The translations under genes and the position numbers were made by a program. 64,000 bases of DNA, from contig CAYWLG010000010.1 in the NCBI GenBank assembly GCA_964459385.1, positions 1-64,000 on the forward strand. The letters are read 5' to 3'. Source of the DNA: UBA6107 sp964459385 (GTDB lineage Bacteria > Chloroflexota > Anaerolineae > Anaerolineales > Anaerolineaceae). Shown here one piece after another: positions 8,364 through 16,776 of this stretch (position 1 is the first letter of the stretch; every line of letters begins with the position of its first letter). Under the pieces are notes generated by a model. It did not search any database and was not told where the DNA came from. It saw nothing but the letters and a program-made list of their open reading frames with translations.

Positions 8364-8392
8364 ATTATAACATTTGCAAAAACATCGGTCAA
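8364..8392 (-). promoter_or_regulatory. Promoter of the F0 ATP synthase operon
   Basis: On the minus strand TTGACC (8392-8387), a 17-bp spacer and TATAAT (8369-8364) form a near-consensus promoter. The expected transcription start, about 8357, is only 2-3 nt before the ATG at 8355. Confidence 0.8.
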
Positions 8393-8469
8393 TAAAACCT
8401 TGCTCACCTTGGAAATTTTTTAAAACGCAAGGATTCCTGTCCTTCTTGCAAGGCTGTTTTGTGTTTTCT

Positions 8470-8478
8470 TGCTACAAT
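8470..8478 (+). promoter_or_regulatory. Extended -10 promoter for the membrane-protein gene at 8513
   Basis: TGC followed by TACAAT (8473-8478) is an extended -10 element. The predicted leader is about 28 nt and contains AGGGAG. Confidence 0.5.
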
Positions 8479-8512
8479 TATTTTACATGAATCCAGTTTC
8501 AGGGAGTTGAAG

Positions 8513-9136
8513 ATGAATCAACCAGAGCTCACACAGCAGGCATTATCGATCTTGCGAAACGGGGCAAACTTTCAGTGGTATGTGATTCCCCTGTTGGCGG
8601 GTGTGTTGTACATGTATGCCAACGAATACACCAAGAAGAATTTCAAGGTCATCGCCGCCGGGTTGGCCCTTTATGGCGTGCATTGGTTCTACGAAATTCT
8701 CAATGCCCTCATCCAGCATTTCAGCGGGCACGCTTTATGGACCGTTCCCACCGGCACTGCCTTTCTGCTGCTCATTGGGGTGGGGGTGGAGTTGAGCTTG
8801 ATGTTCGCCGTGGCCGGGCTGACCATGGCGAAATTCTTGCCCGCAGACCCCAAAATGAAGATTCTGGGCATCAACAACCGGGTGTTCTTTGCCGTTGCCA
8901 ATGCAGCCTTTTTCTCGATCTTTGAAATTTTCCTGGCAAAAACACCGGCGTTTCACTGGGTGTATCCCTGGTGGGGCGCCTTGCCGGTGTTCATCACAGT
9001 TTACATTCCTTTCTTTTTGGCCGCATTCTTCTGCCATGACTGGAAACCGCAGACGCAGAAGAAGTTTTTGGCCTGGGTGTGGGGAGTGGATGTGGCGGTG
9101 CTGGTGGTATTTGCCGGCATCTTACATTGGATTTGA
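8513..9136 (+). CDS. Polytopic membrane protein of unknown function
   Basis: A 207-residue protein with about six hydrophobic segments separated by short polar loops, including an aromatic loop HWFYEILNALIQHFSGHALW and a short charged stretch near the C-terminus. I do not recognise the family. The reading frame is open upstream, but the ATG at 8513 has AGGGAG at 8501-8506 and begins a soluble MNQPELTQQ tail, so it is preferred. It is monocistronic: its own extended -10 promoter precedes it and a terminator follows. Confidence 0.75.
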   Translation: MNQPELTQQALSILRNGANFQWYVIPLLAGVLYMYANEYTKKNFKVIAAGLALYGVHWFYEILNALIQHFSGHALWTVPTGTAFLLLIGVGVELSLMFAVAGLTMAKFLPADPKMKILGINNRVFFAVANAAFFSIFEIFLAKTPAFHWVYPWWGALPVFITVYIPFFLAAFFCHDWKPQTQKKFLAWVWGVDVAVLVVFAGILHWI

Positions 9137-9160
9137 GTTCTCCGCTTTTGAACGCAATTG

Positions 9161-9189
9161 GGAGCGCCCTAATTAAGGCGCTCCTTTTT
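9161..9189 (+). terminator. Intrinsic terminator after the membrane-protein gene
   Basis: GGAGCGCC/GGCGCTCC perfect 8-bp stem with an 8-nt loop and TTTTT. Confidence 0.9.
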
Positions 9190-9225
9190 GGTTAAGTTCA
9201 TGGCGCGAATGGCGTTTAATTAAGT

Positions 9226-9248
9226 TATAATAAGTTGAACAAATATTC
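9226..9248 (+). promoter_or_regulatory. dnaE2-like promoter -10 and candidate LexA (SOS) box
   Basis: TATAAT at 9226-9231 is followed by GAAC-AAAT-ATTC at 9237-9248, which differs by one base from the GAAC-N4-GTTC LexA box known from Gram-positive bacteria. It would cover the transcription start near 9238. SOS control fits an error-prone polymerase. No clear -35 was found. Confidence 0.4.
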
Positions 9249-9280
9249 TATATCAATTAATTGTGTTTATAGGTTGAATT

Positions 9281-12200
9281 ATGTTTGTCCATTTGAACAC
9301 ACATTCTGCATATTCACTCCTGCGTGGGGTGGCTTCTCCGCTTGAGTTAGCCCAGGCTGCCAGAGAGCAGGGAATGCCCGCGCTGGGGCTTACCGATCGC
9401 CGCATGCTGACCGGGACAGTGGAATTCGTGCGCGCCTGTAAGGAGGCAGAAGTTCAGCCTGTTCTGGGACTGGAATTTGAAAGCGAAGCCGGCCTGATCT
9501 CTTTGCTGGCGGAAAACGCAGCAGGATGGGCCAACCTCTGCCGCATCAGCAGCGAAGCGGCTTTGGGTCAGAACCCCGATGCCGCCCTTACCCTCGAAAT
9601 GCTGCACGCGCACCGTCAGGGATTGCTGGCTTTGGCAGATGGAAGCGCCCATGTTGCCGAACTGCAAGAGATCTTTGCCGGTTCCCTCTATCTGACCCTG
9701 TCCAACCCTGCCGAAGGCATCAGGCTCAACAGCCTGGCGACTCGTTTTGCTTTGCCCATGCTGGCAGCCTGGCCGATCTACTACATTCAACCCCAGCAGG
9801 CGGCCCTGCAGCGCACGGTCAGCGCCATACGCACCTTGCAGCCGCTCCAAAAGCTGAGCGCCGCACAGGTGGCCCCGCCAGAGGCCTGGTTCTTATCTGC
9901 TGCCGAAATGGAAGACCGCTACCAGCATTTCCCGGCGGCGCTGGAAAAGACGCTTGAGGTGGCCGAGCGCTGCCGCTTCGACCTGCCGCTGGGGGTTCCC
10001 CACATGCCCACCATTCCGCTGCCGCCGGGCCAGACCCTGACCGGTGAGCTGCGCGAACGGGCCGAGGCAGGGGCACGCCGCATCTACGGGCAGATCACCC
10101 CAGACCTTCAGGCGCGCCTCGACCACGAGATCGAGGTGATCGGCAAGATGGGCTTTGAGCCGATCTTCTTCATCGTGGAAGATCTGCTGCGATTCGCGCG
10201 CGAGAAGGGCATTCCTTACTCTTCGCGCGGGTCGGCTGCATCTTCGCTGGTGGCCCACTGCCTGGAGATCACCAACCCCGACCCGATCCGCCTGAACCTC
10301 TACTTTGAACGGTTTTTGAACCCGGCACGTACCTCCCCGCCGGATATTGACACCGACCTGTGTTCTGAGCGACGCGATGAGGTGATTCAGCACGTGTTTG
10401 ACCGCTACGGCGCCGAGCGTGTGGCGATGGTGGGCACGATCAACCGCTTCAGACCACGCTCGGCGCTGGGCGATGTGGCCAAAGCACACGGCCTGGACGC
10501 AGCCAAGGTGCGCGAGATGGTGAACCAGTTGCCGCATTCGTTCTGGGCCAGGTTTGAAGAAGCGCAGGAAGGCAAGCCGACTGTTACACCCTTATCGCAG
10601 CTTTCGCTTAAGTATTCTTCCCCGCAGTACCAGATGATCTTAAATGAAGCTGCGGCCCTCTTGAAATTGCCACGCCACCTGTCTGTGCATGCCGGCGGAT
10701 TGATCGTGGCACCGGGGTCTCTCACCGATCTGGTGCCCGTTATGCGTTCGGGCAGCAAGGGGGTGGTGATCACACAATTTGACCTGGACGCGGTTGAGGC
10801 GCTGGGGCTGGTGAAGATCGACCTGTTGGGCATCCGCGGGCTGACCGTGCTGGGAGACGTGGCAGAGTTCATCCAAAAAAGCGAACCCGGCCAATACAAG
10901 ACCCGCCTGGCCGTGCTGGATGCGGTGCCGCAGGAAGATGAGGCCACCTCAGACCGGATCGAGTTTGGGCAAACCATCGGCTGCTTTCAGATCGAAAGCC
11001 CGGGCATGCGCTCTACCATGCGTGAGATCCACGCCCGCAAAGAAGACGATCTGACGGCTGCGCTTTCACTTTACCGCCCGGGTCCGCTCAAGGGCGGACT
11101 GAAAGATGCTTTTGTGAGGCGCTTTCAAGGCAAAGAAGAAGTGTCTCATATTCACCCTTCTCTGGCCCCCCTGCTTGCCAATACTTATGGGGTCATCCTG
11201 TATCAGGAGCAGGTGCTGCGCATTGCCCATGAGATCGCCGGGTTCAGCCTGGCCGAAGCCGATCTGTTGAGGCGGGGCATGAGCCATTTTGACCCGGGCA
11301 AGCACATGCAGGAGCTGCGCCAGAAATTCATTGATTCGGCGCTGGAGAAAAGCAACATTCCCCTCGAAACGGGTGAACGCATCTGGGAGATGATGGCCGC
11401 TTTTTCGGGGTATGGCTTCCCGCAGGCGCATGCGGCTTCGTACGCCAAAGTTGCCTGGCGTTCGGCCTGGTGCAAGACGCACTTCCCGGCCGAGTTTATG
11501 GCGGCTGTGCTGGCCAACTGGGGAGGCTATTACAGCCAGCGCGTTTATCTCAGCGAGGCCAGACGGCTGGGGCTGAACATTCACCCGCCGCACATCAATT
11601 ACTCACAGCCAGACTTTGTGGCCAACGGCCAGACCCGCTCGCTCTATATGGGGCTGGATCAGGTGAAGGGGCTCACCCGCCGCACCATTGGGCAGATCGT
11701 GCGCTTGCGCCCGTTTGCCTCTCTGGAAGACTTTTTGACCCGGGTCGACCCGCGCCCGCAGGAGGCAGAAAGCCTGGCGCGGGTAGATGCTTTTGCCGGG
11801 CTGTGCACGATCCCGGCTGCTTTGCAGCGGCTGCGTGCCGGCAGTTGGAGCGCCGGGCAGATGAGCCTTTTCAACTGGCAACCTTCTGACCAGACAGACT
11901 GGACTATTAATGAAAAAGCAGCCGCGCAGGAAGAACTGTTGGGCATCAGCGTGGTGGCGCATCCGCTTGACCTGTATCGTTCTCAGATCGAAGCCGCCGG
12001 AGCTGTCACCATCATGGAAGCTCTCGAAAAACCCGGCCAAACCGTGCGGGTGGCCGGTCTGCGCCAGACATCGCATCGCAGCCGCACCGCCAAGGGAGAG
12101 ATGATGATGTTCATCACCCTGGAAGACTTGAGCGGCATGCTGGATGTGGTGGTGTTCCCCGACGTGCTGCGCAAAGCAGACAACATTTTTACTTACTCGG

Positions 12201-12292
12201 CCGCTCCGCTGCTGATAGAAGGCACCCTCGAAAGGGATTCTGATTCAGAAGAACCGGTGCTCAATGCAACCCGCTTTGTTCCGCTTGTGTGA
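9281..12292 (+). CDS. DnaE2-like error-prone DNA polymerase III alpha subunit
   Basis: A 1003-residue C-family polymerase, shorter than replicative DnaE (about 1150) and in the DnaE2 range. Order: PHP domain (1-~210), palm with the catalytic PDIDTD at 354-359, fingers and thumb, a helix-hairpin-helix region and a C-terminal OB fold near 905-985. The PHP domain keeps an HLNTHSAYS start but has LTDR where active PHP domains have LTDH, so metal-dependent proofreading is probably lost, as in DnaE2. DnaE2 works in SOS mutagenesis with ImuA and ImuB, neither of which is nearby. The replicative DnaE must lie elsewhere. Confidence 0.88.
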   Translation: MFVHLNTHSAYSLLRGVASPLELAQAAREQGMPALGLTDRRMLTGTVEFVRACKEAEVQPVLGLEFESEAGLISLLAENAAGWANLCRISSEAALGQNPDAALTLEMLHAHRQGLLALADGSAHVAELQEIFAGSLYLTLSNPAEGIRLNSLATRFALPMLAAWPIYYIQPQQAALQRTVSAIRTLQPLQKLSAAQVAPPEAWFLSAAEMEDRYQHFPAALEKTLEVAERCRFDLPLGVPHMPTIPLPPGQTLTGELRERAEAGARRIYGQITPDLQARLDHEIEVIGKMGFEPIFFIVEDLLRFAREKGIPYSSRGSAASSLVAHCLEITNPDPIRLNLYFERFLNPARTSPPDIDTDLCSERRDEVIQHVFDRYGAERVAMVGTINRFRPRSALGDVAKAHGLDAAKVREMVNQLPHSFWARFEEAQEGKPTVTPLSQLSLKYSSPQYQMILNEAAALLKLPRHLSVHAGGLIVAPGSLTDLVPVMRSGSKGVVITQFDLDAVEALGLVKIDLLGIRGLTVLGDVAEFIQKSEPGQYKTRLAVLDAVPQEDEATSDRIEFGQTIGCFQIESPGMRSTMREIHARKEDDLTAALSLYRPGPLKGGLKDAFVRRFQGKEEVSHIHPSLAPLLANTYGVILYQEQVLRIAHEIAGFSLAEADLLRRGMSHFDPGKHMQELRQKFIDSALEKSNIPLETGERIWEMMAAFSGYGFPQAHAASYAKVAWRSAWCKTHFPAEFMAAVLANWGGYYSQRVYLSEARRLGLNIHPPHINYSQPDFVANGQTRSLYMGLDQVKGLTRRTIGQIVRLRPFASLEDFLTRVDPRPQEAESLARVDAFAGLCTIPAALQRLRAGSWSAGQMSLFNWQPSDQTDWTINEKAAAQEELLGISVVAHPLDLYRSQIEAAGAVTIMEALEKPGQTVRVAGLRQTSHRSRTAKGEMMMFITLEDLSGMLDVVVFPDVLRKADNIFTYSAAPLLIEGTLERDSDSEEPVLNATRFVPLV

Positions 12293-12318
12293 AACCTGAA
12301 TTAGTTTTGCCTGGCGGA

Positions 12319-12364
12319 TAAAAAAGCAGCACGCTGATTACAGTTTACGGAATCAGCGTGCTGC
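12319..12364 (-). terminator. Terminator of the SLC45/GPH-like transporter gene
   Basis: A 14-bp perfect stem (12326-12339 with 12351-12364) followed on the minus strand by TTTTTT. It may also slow transcription from dnaE2 on the other strand. Confidence 0.85.
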
Positions 12365-12380
12365 CAAGGATGTTTTTCTA

Positions 12381-13814
12381 TTACTGTTTGGCAGTCTGAA
12401 TAAACAATGAAGCAACGGCTGCCAGCAGGAACATCACGCCGAACATGGCTACCATTAAGACGTAACCGGAGTGGTCGGCTATGGTGCCGCCGATATAGGC
12501 ACCAATAGCCCCTGCGCCGGCGCCGGCCAGATTTTGCAGGCTCAAGAACTCGCCGGCACGATCCTGTGGGATGATATCCGTGCTAAGTGCCCAGGTGGCT
12601 ACATCAAACAAGGCGTAAGCCAGGCCAAATACCGCGGCCGCAATGTACATGCTGGCGATGGATGGCCCAATGACCATGATCGCCACACCGATCGCCCCGG
12701 CTACCCCGGCAATTGTGGTAAGCAGTTTTCGTGAAAAATGATCGCATAGCCAACCGGCGATCAGGCCAAAGAGAACGATAAATGCGCCCAGCACCATAGG
12801 CAGCAGCCCCGCCAGCGACACGGCCTCATTGAGTGGCATATCGAATTTTTCCTGGAAGAAGTACAACAGGAAGGAGGCCAGGTTATTGATGGCCACGAAC
12901 GCTGCTAGGCGCGAGATGACCAGCCAGACAAAAGGTTTGTTCTGGCGGATGGACTTGTCCATGTGGATGCCCAATGCGGCAAACACCCCGCCTACCACCG
13001 CGATGATCATGGCCACGACCCCAATCGTACCGAAGGTAAACTTTGAGGCTTCCCCTAGCGCCGGAATGATGCGTTTAACCACTTGGCCCAGTCCCAGGAT
13101 GATCGCTGTAAAGACTGCTGTCATCAGTACGAGGCTGAGGAAGGGCTTCCAATCGAGTGCTTTGGGGGCTTCATCGAGCGAGGGTTTCTCACGCACGAAC
13201 ATGGCCAGCGCCATGCAAATCAACATGGTGGCACAGGTGGCAATAATGCCGCCGGTCAGGTTGCCCTTGCTGAACATGGGGGTAACGACCAGACCCACCA
13301 CGATCAAAGGCAGGGGAACAGAAAAGAGGATCTTCACGCCCGAAGCAATGCCGCGGCGTTCCTGAGGCACCAGATCGGGAAGGAGCGCCTGAGTGGCCGC
13401 CTGTGAGGTGTTGGACAGGATCATCGAAAAGATGTAAGCGCCAAAAAGGACGATATAGCCGGTGATTCCCTTCAGGCCGGCAATCCAAACCATGCTGGCG
13501 ATCACGAGCACTTCCAGAATGGTGCCCACAAAGATGAAAGGTCGCCTGCGGCCAAATTTGCTGCGCAGACGATCGCTCAACAAGCCCATGAGCGCCTGAC
13601 TAAGCAGCGCCACCATCAGAGCCCAGAGGCGAATGGTGCCATAGTAAGAACCCTTCTGTGATTCACCCACAAAGTTTTGCACCAACAATGGCACAAGCAG
13701 CCCTGCCAGCACTTGCGTGCGCAGGGTGATCGAAAACCAGTTGATGTTCATCAAAATATGATCATACCAATGCAATTTTGGGGTGGTACCGGCTGGGACA
13801 GTTGTGGTTGTCAT
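12381..13814 (-). CDS. MFS sugar transporter of the GPH/SLC45-like type
   Basis: A 477-residue protein with about 12 membrane helices. The cytoplasmic loop between helices 2 and 3 has the MFS signature LSDRLRSKFGRRRPFI, where the triple arginine and RPF are typical of SLC45/GPH sugar:cation symporters. It lies just downstream, on the same strand, of the large carbohydrate-active enzyme candidate, so it may import or exchange its product. AAGGAG 5 nt before the ATG supports the start. The 168-bp gap to the upstream gene holds a palindrome ACCATATGGT (13877-13886) that could be an operator; this is speculative. Confidence 0.8.
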   Translation of the reverse strand: MTTTTVPAGTTPKLHWYDHILMNINWFSITLRTQVLAGLLVPLLVQNFVGESQKGSYYGTIRLWALMVALLSQALMGLLSDRLRSKFGRRRPFIFVGTILEVLVIASMVWIAGLKGITGYIVLFGAYIFSMILSNTSQAATQALLPDLVPQERRGIASGVKILFSVPLPLIVVGLVVTPMFSKGNLTGGIIATCATMLICMALAMFVREKPSLDEAPKALDWKPFLSLVLMTAVFTAIILGLGQVVKRIIPALGEASKFTFGTIGVVAMIIAVVGGVFAALGIHMDKSIRQNKPFVWLVISRLAAFVAINNLASFLLYFFQEKFDMPLNEAVSLAGLLPMVLGAFIVLFGLIAGWLCDHFSRKLLTTIAGVAGAIGVAIMVIGPSIASMYIAAAVFGLAYALFDVATWALSTDIIPQDRAGEFLSLQNLAGAGAGAIGAYIGGTIADHSGYVLMVAMFGVMFLLAAVASLFIQTAKQ

Positions 13815-13982
13815 GGGGTGCTCCTTGAGAGAATAATTCTGAGTTTATTTTAATAGCAGACGGAAAGTAGACCAAACCATATGGTATAAGTTTTGCGGAT
13901 CAGTGGCCAAGGGGAACCGCTGCCAGATGTGCAAGCGTGGCTAACCTGCAGAAAGTGTAGAAGTCAGTTGGCATGATGATTG

Positions 13983-16499
13983 TCAAGCCCCCTCTCCGTC
14001 CGGGGTCACCCCCAGACCATCGCCATGCCAGCTTCGGTGCGCCGGCGTCAAAAAGGTGCTGCCGTCATCGAGCAAGGCATAAGGATAGGCAAAGGCTTCA
14101 GCATCAAAGCAAACCGATTCGGGAGGGTTGTCTCCTTGGTAGGGAGCGATCAGCAGATTGAAAGACTGTTCGCGCCCGTTATAAGAAGGTGCATAAGATT
14201 TCAGTTGGTCGGCGGCTGAAAACTTGGTGGAGATCAGGTTGCCTAAATTTGTGTCGGCCGTGGGGTAACGATACTGCGGGCCAAAATAAGTGCCAAAGGG
14301 GTTGAGCAGGAGGTGGCTGTTCTTCCCTCTGGCTTTTGTGCGCAGCGGGCAGAAGGCGATGTTGCTCGAAACATCCGCGTTTTGCGCCAGTAGAATGCCG
14401 CTGCTGCCGTCAGATACTGCCAGCCAGGCATGGGTGATCTGGTTGTTCACATCTGCCAGTTCTTTGTTGGGTGAAAAACGGCCGTAATCCAGGTCGAAAG
14501 TGCTGATGTGATCGCAGTAATTATGCTTCCAAACCCTGAGCGGAGCGCCGGGCTTGCCAGTCAGGTTCGGGCTGATCTGACAGGGGAGCACTTCTTGCCA
14601 GCGATTATCCCATTTTTGCTGCAGGCGTTTTGCCGTGCCTTCGCTGTAGCCCTGATCGGGCGTGCGCGGATAGCGGATGTGCATCTGCACAAATAAGTAA
14701 GACAGCCCTGCCGCCAGGAGGAGTTCGCGTTCGACCCTCACCGGGTGCTTCCCAGGCAGTTCAAAATCACCCTGCATGCGAATCAGGCCAAGCGGACCAT
14801 GCGCTTGTGCTTCGATCGTATGCCAGTGGGTAACTGCATAGTGGCGTTTTTGATAGACCACTTCACTGGACAGGAAATGCCCTGCGGCAAATTCTTTGCC
14901 CTGAAACTTCAGGCTGGTTGCCTGGCCCTCTTCATCGAGCGTTAATTCAAGCTGTTCATTTTTGAGGATGTTCTTTGTAGCGGTGATAACTGCTGCGGCT
15001 GCCTGCGGTTCAGCGTCCGCACCATGAATAAGCTGATAGGTTTTTTCCTGCCCGGGCTCAAACCGATCGACAAACACCAGTTGACGGCTGCCTGAATTTT
15101 TCAGCACTCCACAGGGAAGGACCTTTCCGTCCGATCCTTTCACGGCAAGCGGCTCTTTCACAGCGGCTTGCAAGGGCAGGCGGATCAACGCCTGCGAGGG
15201 ATGCGCACTGTACTTCACTGATTCAGTGCTTTCGCCACGCACATAGTCCAGCAGTTTGAAAGTCCCTGCTGGCTGTTTCTCGGCGACCTGGTCGAAGGCG
15301 GCCGAGGCGGCTTGAACAGCCTGTTCGACCAGATAGCGCGCAGTCTTTTCGCGCGTCAGGTTCAAGACCGGGGCGGCCATGCCAAAATGTGTGGTGGAAA
15401 GGATCTTGATGCGGGTGTCAAAGGCATCCTGTAAGTGTTTCGCTACAGATCCAGTGATCGACCCTGCCAGCCGCCGCGTTTGCAGATCGAGGATGCGGGC
15501 GCGTTCCAGGCCGGTAAAAAGCTGGTGGTTCGACCATTTTTCGGCCCAACTGGAAAGCCCGTCAAAACTTCCATCGGCGGTGTCTTGCCCAAAGGAGATC
15601 GTCTTTACCGGTGAGTGGTCTTTTAGATAACGGCCGGGGGTGGTGAATTGAATATAGTCCAGGTCTCGTACATTTTCGACCAAACTGGGCAGGCCTCGAA
15701 TTGTAGAAAAACCATTTTTCAGCCATTCGGGCGCATCGTAGCCGGCCCAAAACTGATCGTCGGCATCCTGATCGATCAACAGCAGCAGATCACGCGGTTC
15801 TTTCATGGCCATTTGGGCACGCCGCATTTTCTTCACCCAGCGGCGCAGGGTTAAATTATCTGCCACATCCCCGATGTTGTAGGCGGGCAGCAGGGTCATG
15901 GTCTCTTCCACGCCGGGGTAGGCCAGGGTGAGAGGATTATAGCGTTCGTATGTGTCGAGCAATGGGATGAAATTACTGAAGCCGTTAAAGGGAACAGAAG
16001 AATAATACAGGCTGATCGTATCAATTCCCAGAGCCCTATAAAGTTTAAGATGAATGGGGGTGAACATCATCTCTTGCGGCCGGACGATATTTTCATAAGC
16101 TTCGCCGAAAAGGTCGCGCAGCCCCGACCCGGCCGGATTGTGGATGGCGAGCCGCATGCTCTCTTCAAACTCTCGTGCGGTGTGGGCATTGATCAGGCCG
16201 TTGTTGTAAGACATGAATTCCATTTCGTCCATGCCGGTCTTCACGCGGCGCTGCAAAGACGCGATGATATCTGGGCAGTATTCGGGCATGATCTTTTCGA
16301 GCGAGAAATAATTTTCAAAGTCCCAGGTGCCTCGCACAGGCAAGCCTTGCTGGTTGTATCGATCGAGAACCTGAATAATGGAACGGATGATGCGGATGTC
16401 TTTGCCAAACCCAAGCTCATCGGGGGTATCGCCGCGGTAAGAATGGTAGAAATTGCCGTGAAAGCGGAAGGCGATATGAATGAGTGGGTTCATGGGCAA
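13983..16499 (-). CDS. Large putative glycoside hydrolase (GH57/GH38-like), unclassified
   Basis: An 839-residue cytoplasmic-looking protein with no signal peptide. The N-terminal ~300 residues begin IHIAFRFHGNFYHSY and include RGTWDFENYF and EMEFMSYNNG segments, which resemble the catalytic barrels of GH57 and GH38 enzymes. The C-terminal half looks like the beta-rich domain of GH38-type alpha-mannosidases. I cannot assign catalytic residues. The start is taken as the TTG at 16499, which sits 6 nt after AAGGA; the ATG at 16493 two codons later is 12 nt from it. The GPH/SLC45-like transporter downstream supports a role in sugar breakdown. Confidence 0.55.
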   Translation of the reverse strand: MPMNPLIHIAFRFHGNFYHSYRGDTPDELGFGKDIRIIRSIIQVLDRYNQQGLPVRGTWDFENYFSLEKIMPEYCPDIIASLQRRVKTGMDEMEFMSYNNGLINAHTAREFEESMRLAIHNPAGSGLRDLFGEAYENIVRPQEMMFTPIHLKLYRALGIDTISLYYSSVPFNGFSNFIPLLDTYERYNPLTLAYPGVEETMTLLPAYNIGDVADNLTLRRWVKKMRRAQMAMKEPRDLLLLIDQDADDQFWAGYDAPEWLKNGFSTIRGLPSLVENVRDLDYIQFTTPGRYLKDHSPVKTISFGQDTADGSFDGLSSWAEKWSNHQLFTGLERARILDLQTRRLAGSITGSVAKHLQDAFDTRIKILSTTHFGMAAPVLNLTREKTARYLVEQAVQAASAAFDQVAEKQPAGTFKLLDYVRGESTESVKYSAHPSQALIRLPLQAAVKEPLAVKGSDGKVLPCGVLKNSGSRQLVFVDRFEPGQEKTYQLIHGADAEPQAAAAVITATKNILKNEQLELTLDEEGQATSLKFQGKEFAAGHFLSSEVVYQKRHYAVTHWHTIEAQAHGPLGLIRMQGDFELPGKHPVRVERELLLAAGLSYLFVQMHIRYPRTPDQGYSEGTAKRLQQKWDNRWQEVLPCQISPNLTGKPGAPLRVWKHNYCDHISTFDLDYGRFSPNKELADVNNQITHAWLAVSDGSSGILLAQNADVSSNIAFCPLRTKARGKNSHLLLNPFGTYFGPQYRYPTADTNLGNLISTKFSAADQLKSYAPSYNGREQSFNLLIAPYQGDNPPESVCFDAEAFAYPYALLDDGSTFLTPAHRSWHGDGLGVTPDGEGA

Positions 16500-16713
16500 T
16501 CATTTTCCTTGTGGGTAGTTTGGCGTGAGAGATTTGCTGTGTCCCTGATAAAAATCATTATACATTGGGCGCTCCGAAAGGCAACATTGATTCCCCTCTT
16601 TTTACGCACGCTTTTTTATGCAAGTTCTTTGGGTGTACGCATATTTCAATTCAAGTATGTACAGAGCATCCTGATTTTCTCGACCAGAGAAATTGGATTG
16701 GCAGAAGTTCTTA

Positions 16714-16742
16714 TTCATTTCGCTGGCAAAATTTTGTATAAT
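16714..16742 (+). promoter_or_regulatory. Promoter of the propeller lipoprotein gene
   Basis: TTCATT (16714-16719), 17 bp, TATAAT (16737-16742). The -35 is weak. The rest of the 277-bp gap back to 16499 shows nothing else I can identify. Confidence 0.5.
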
Positions 16743-16776
16743 CAGATAGAAATACACCGAATTGAGGAGAAACCCT

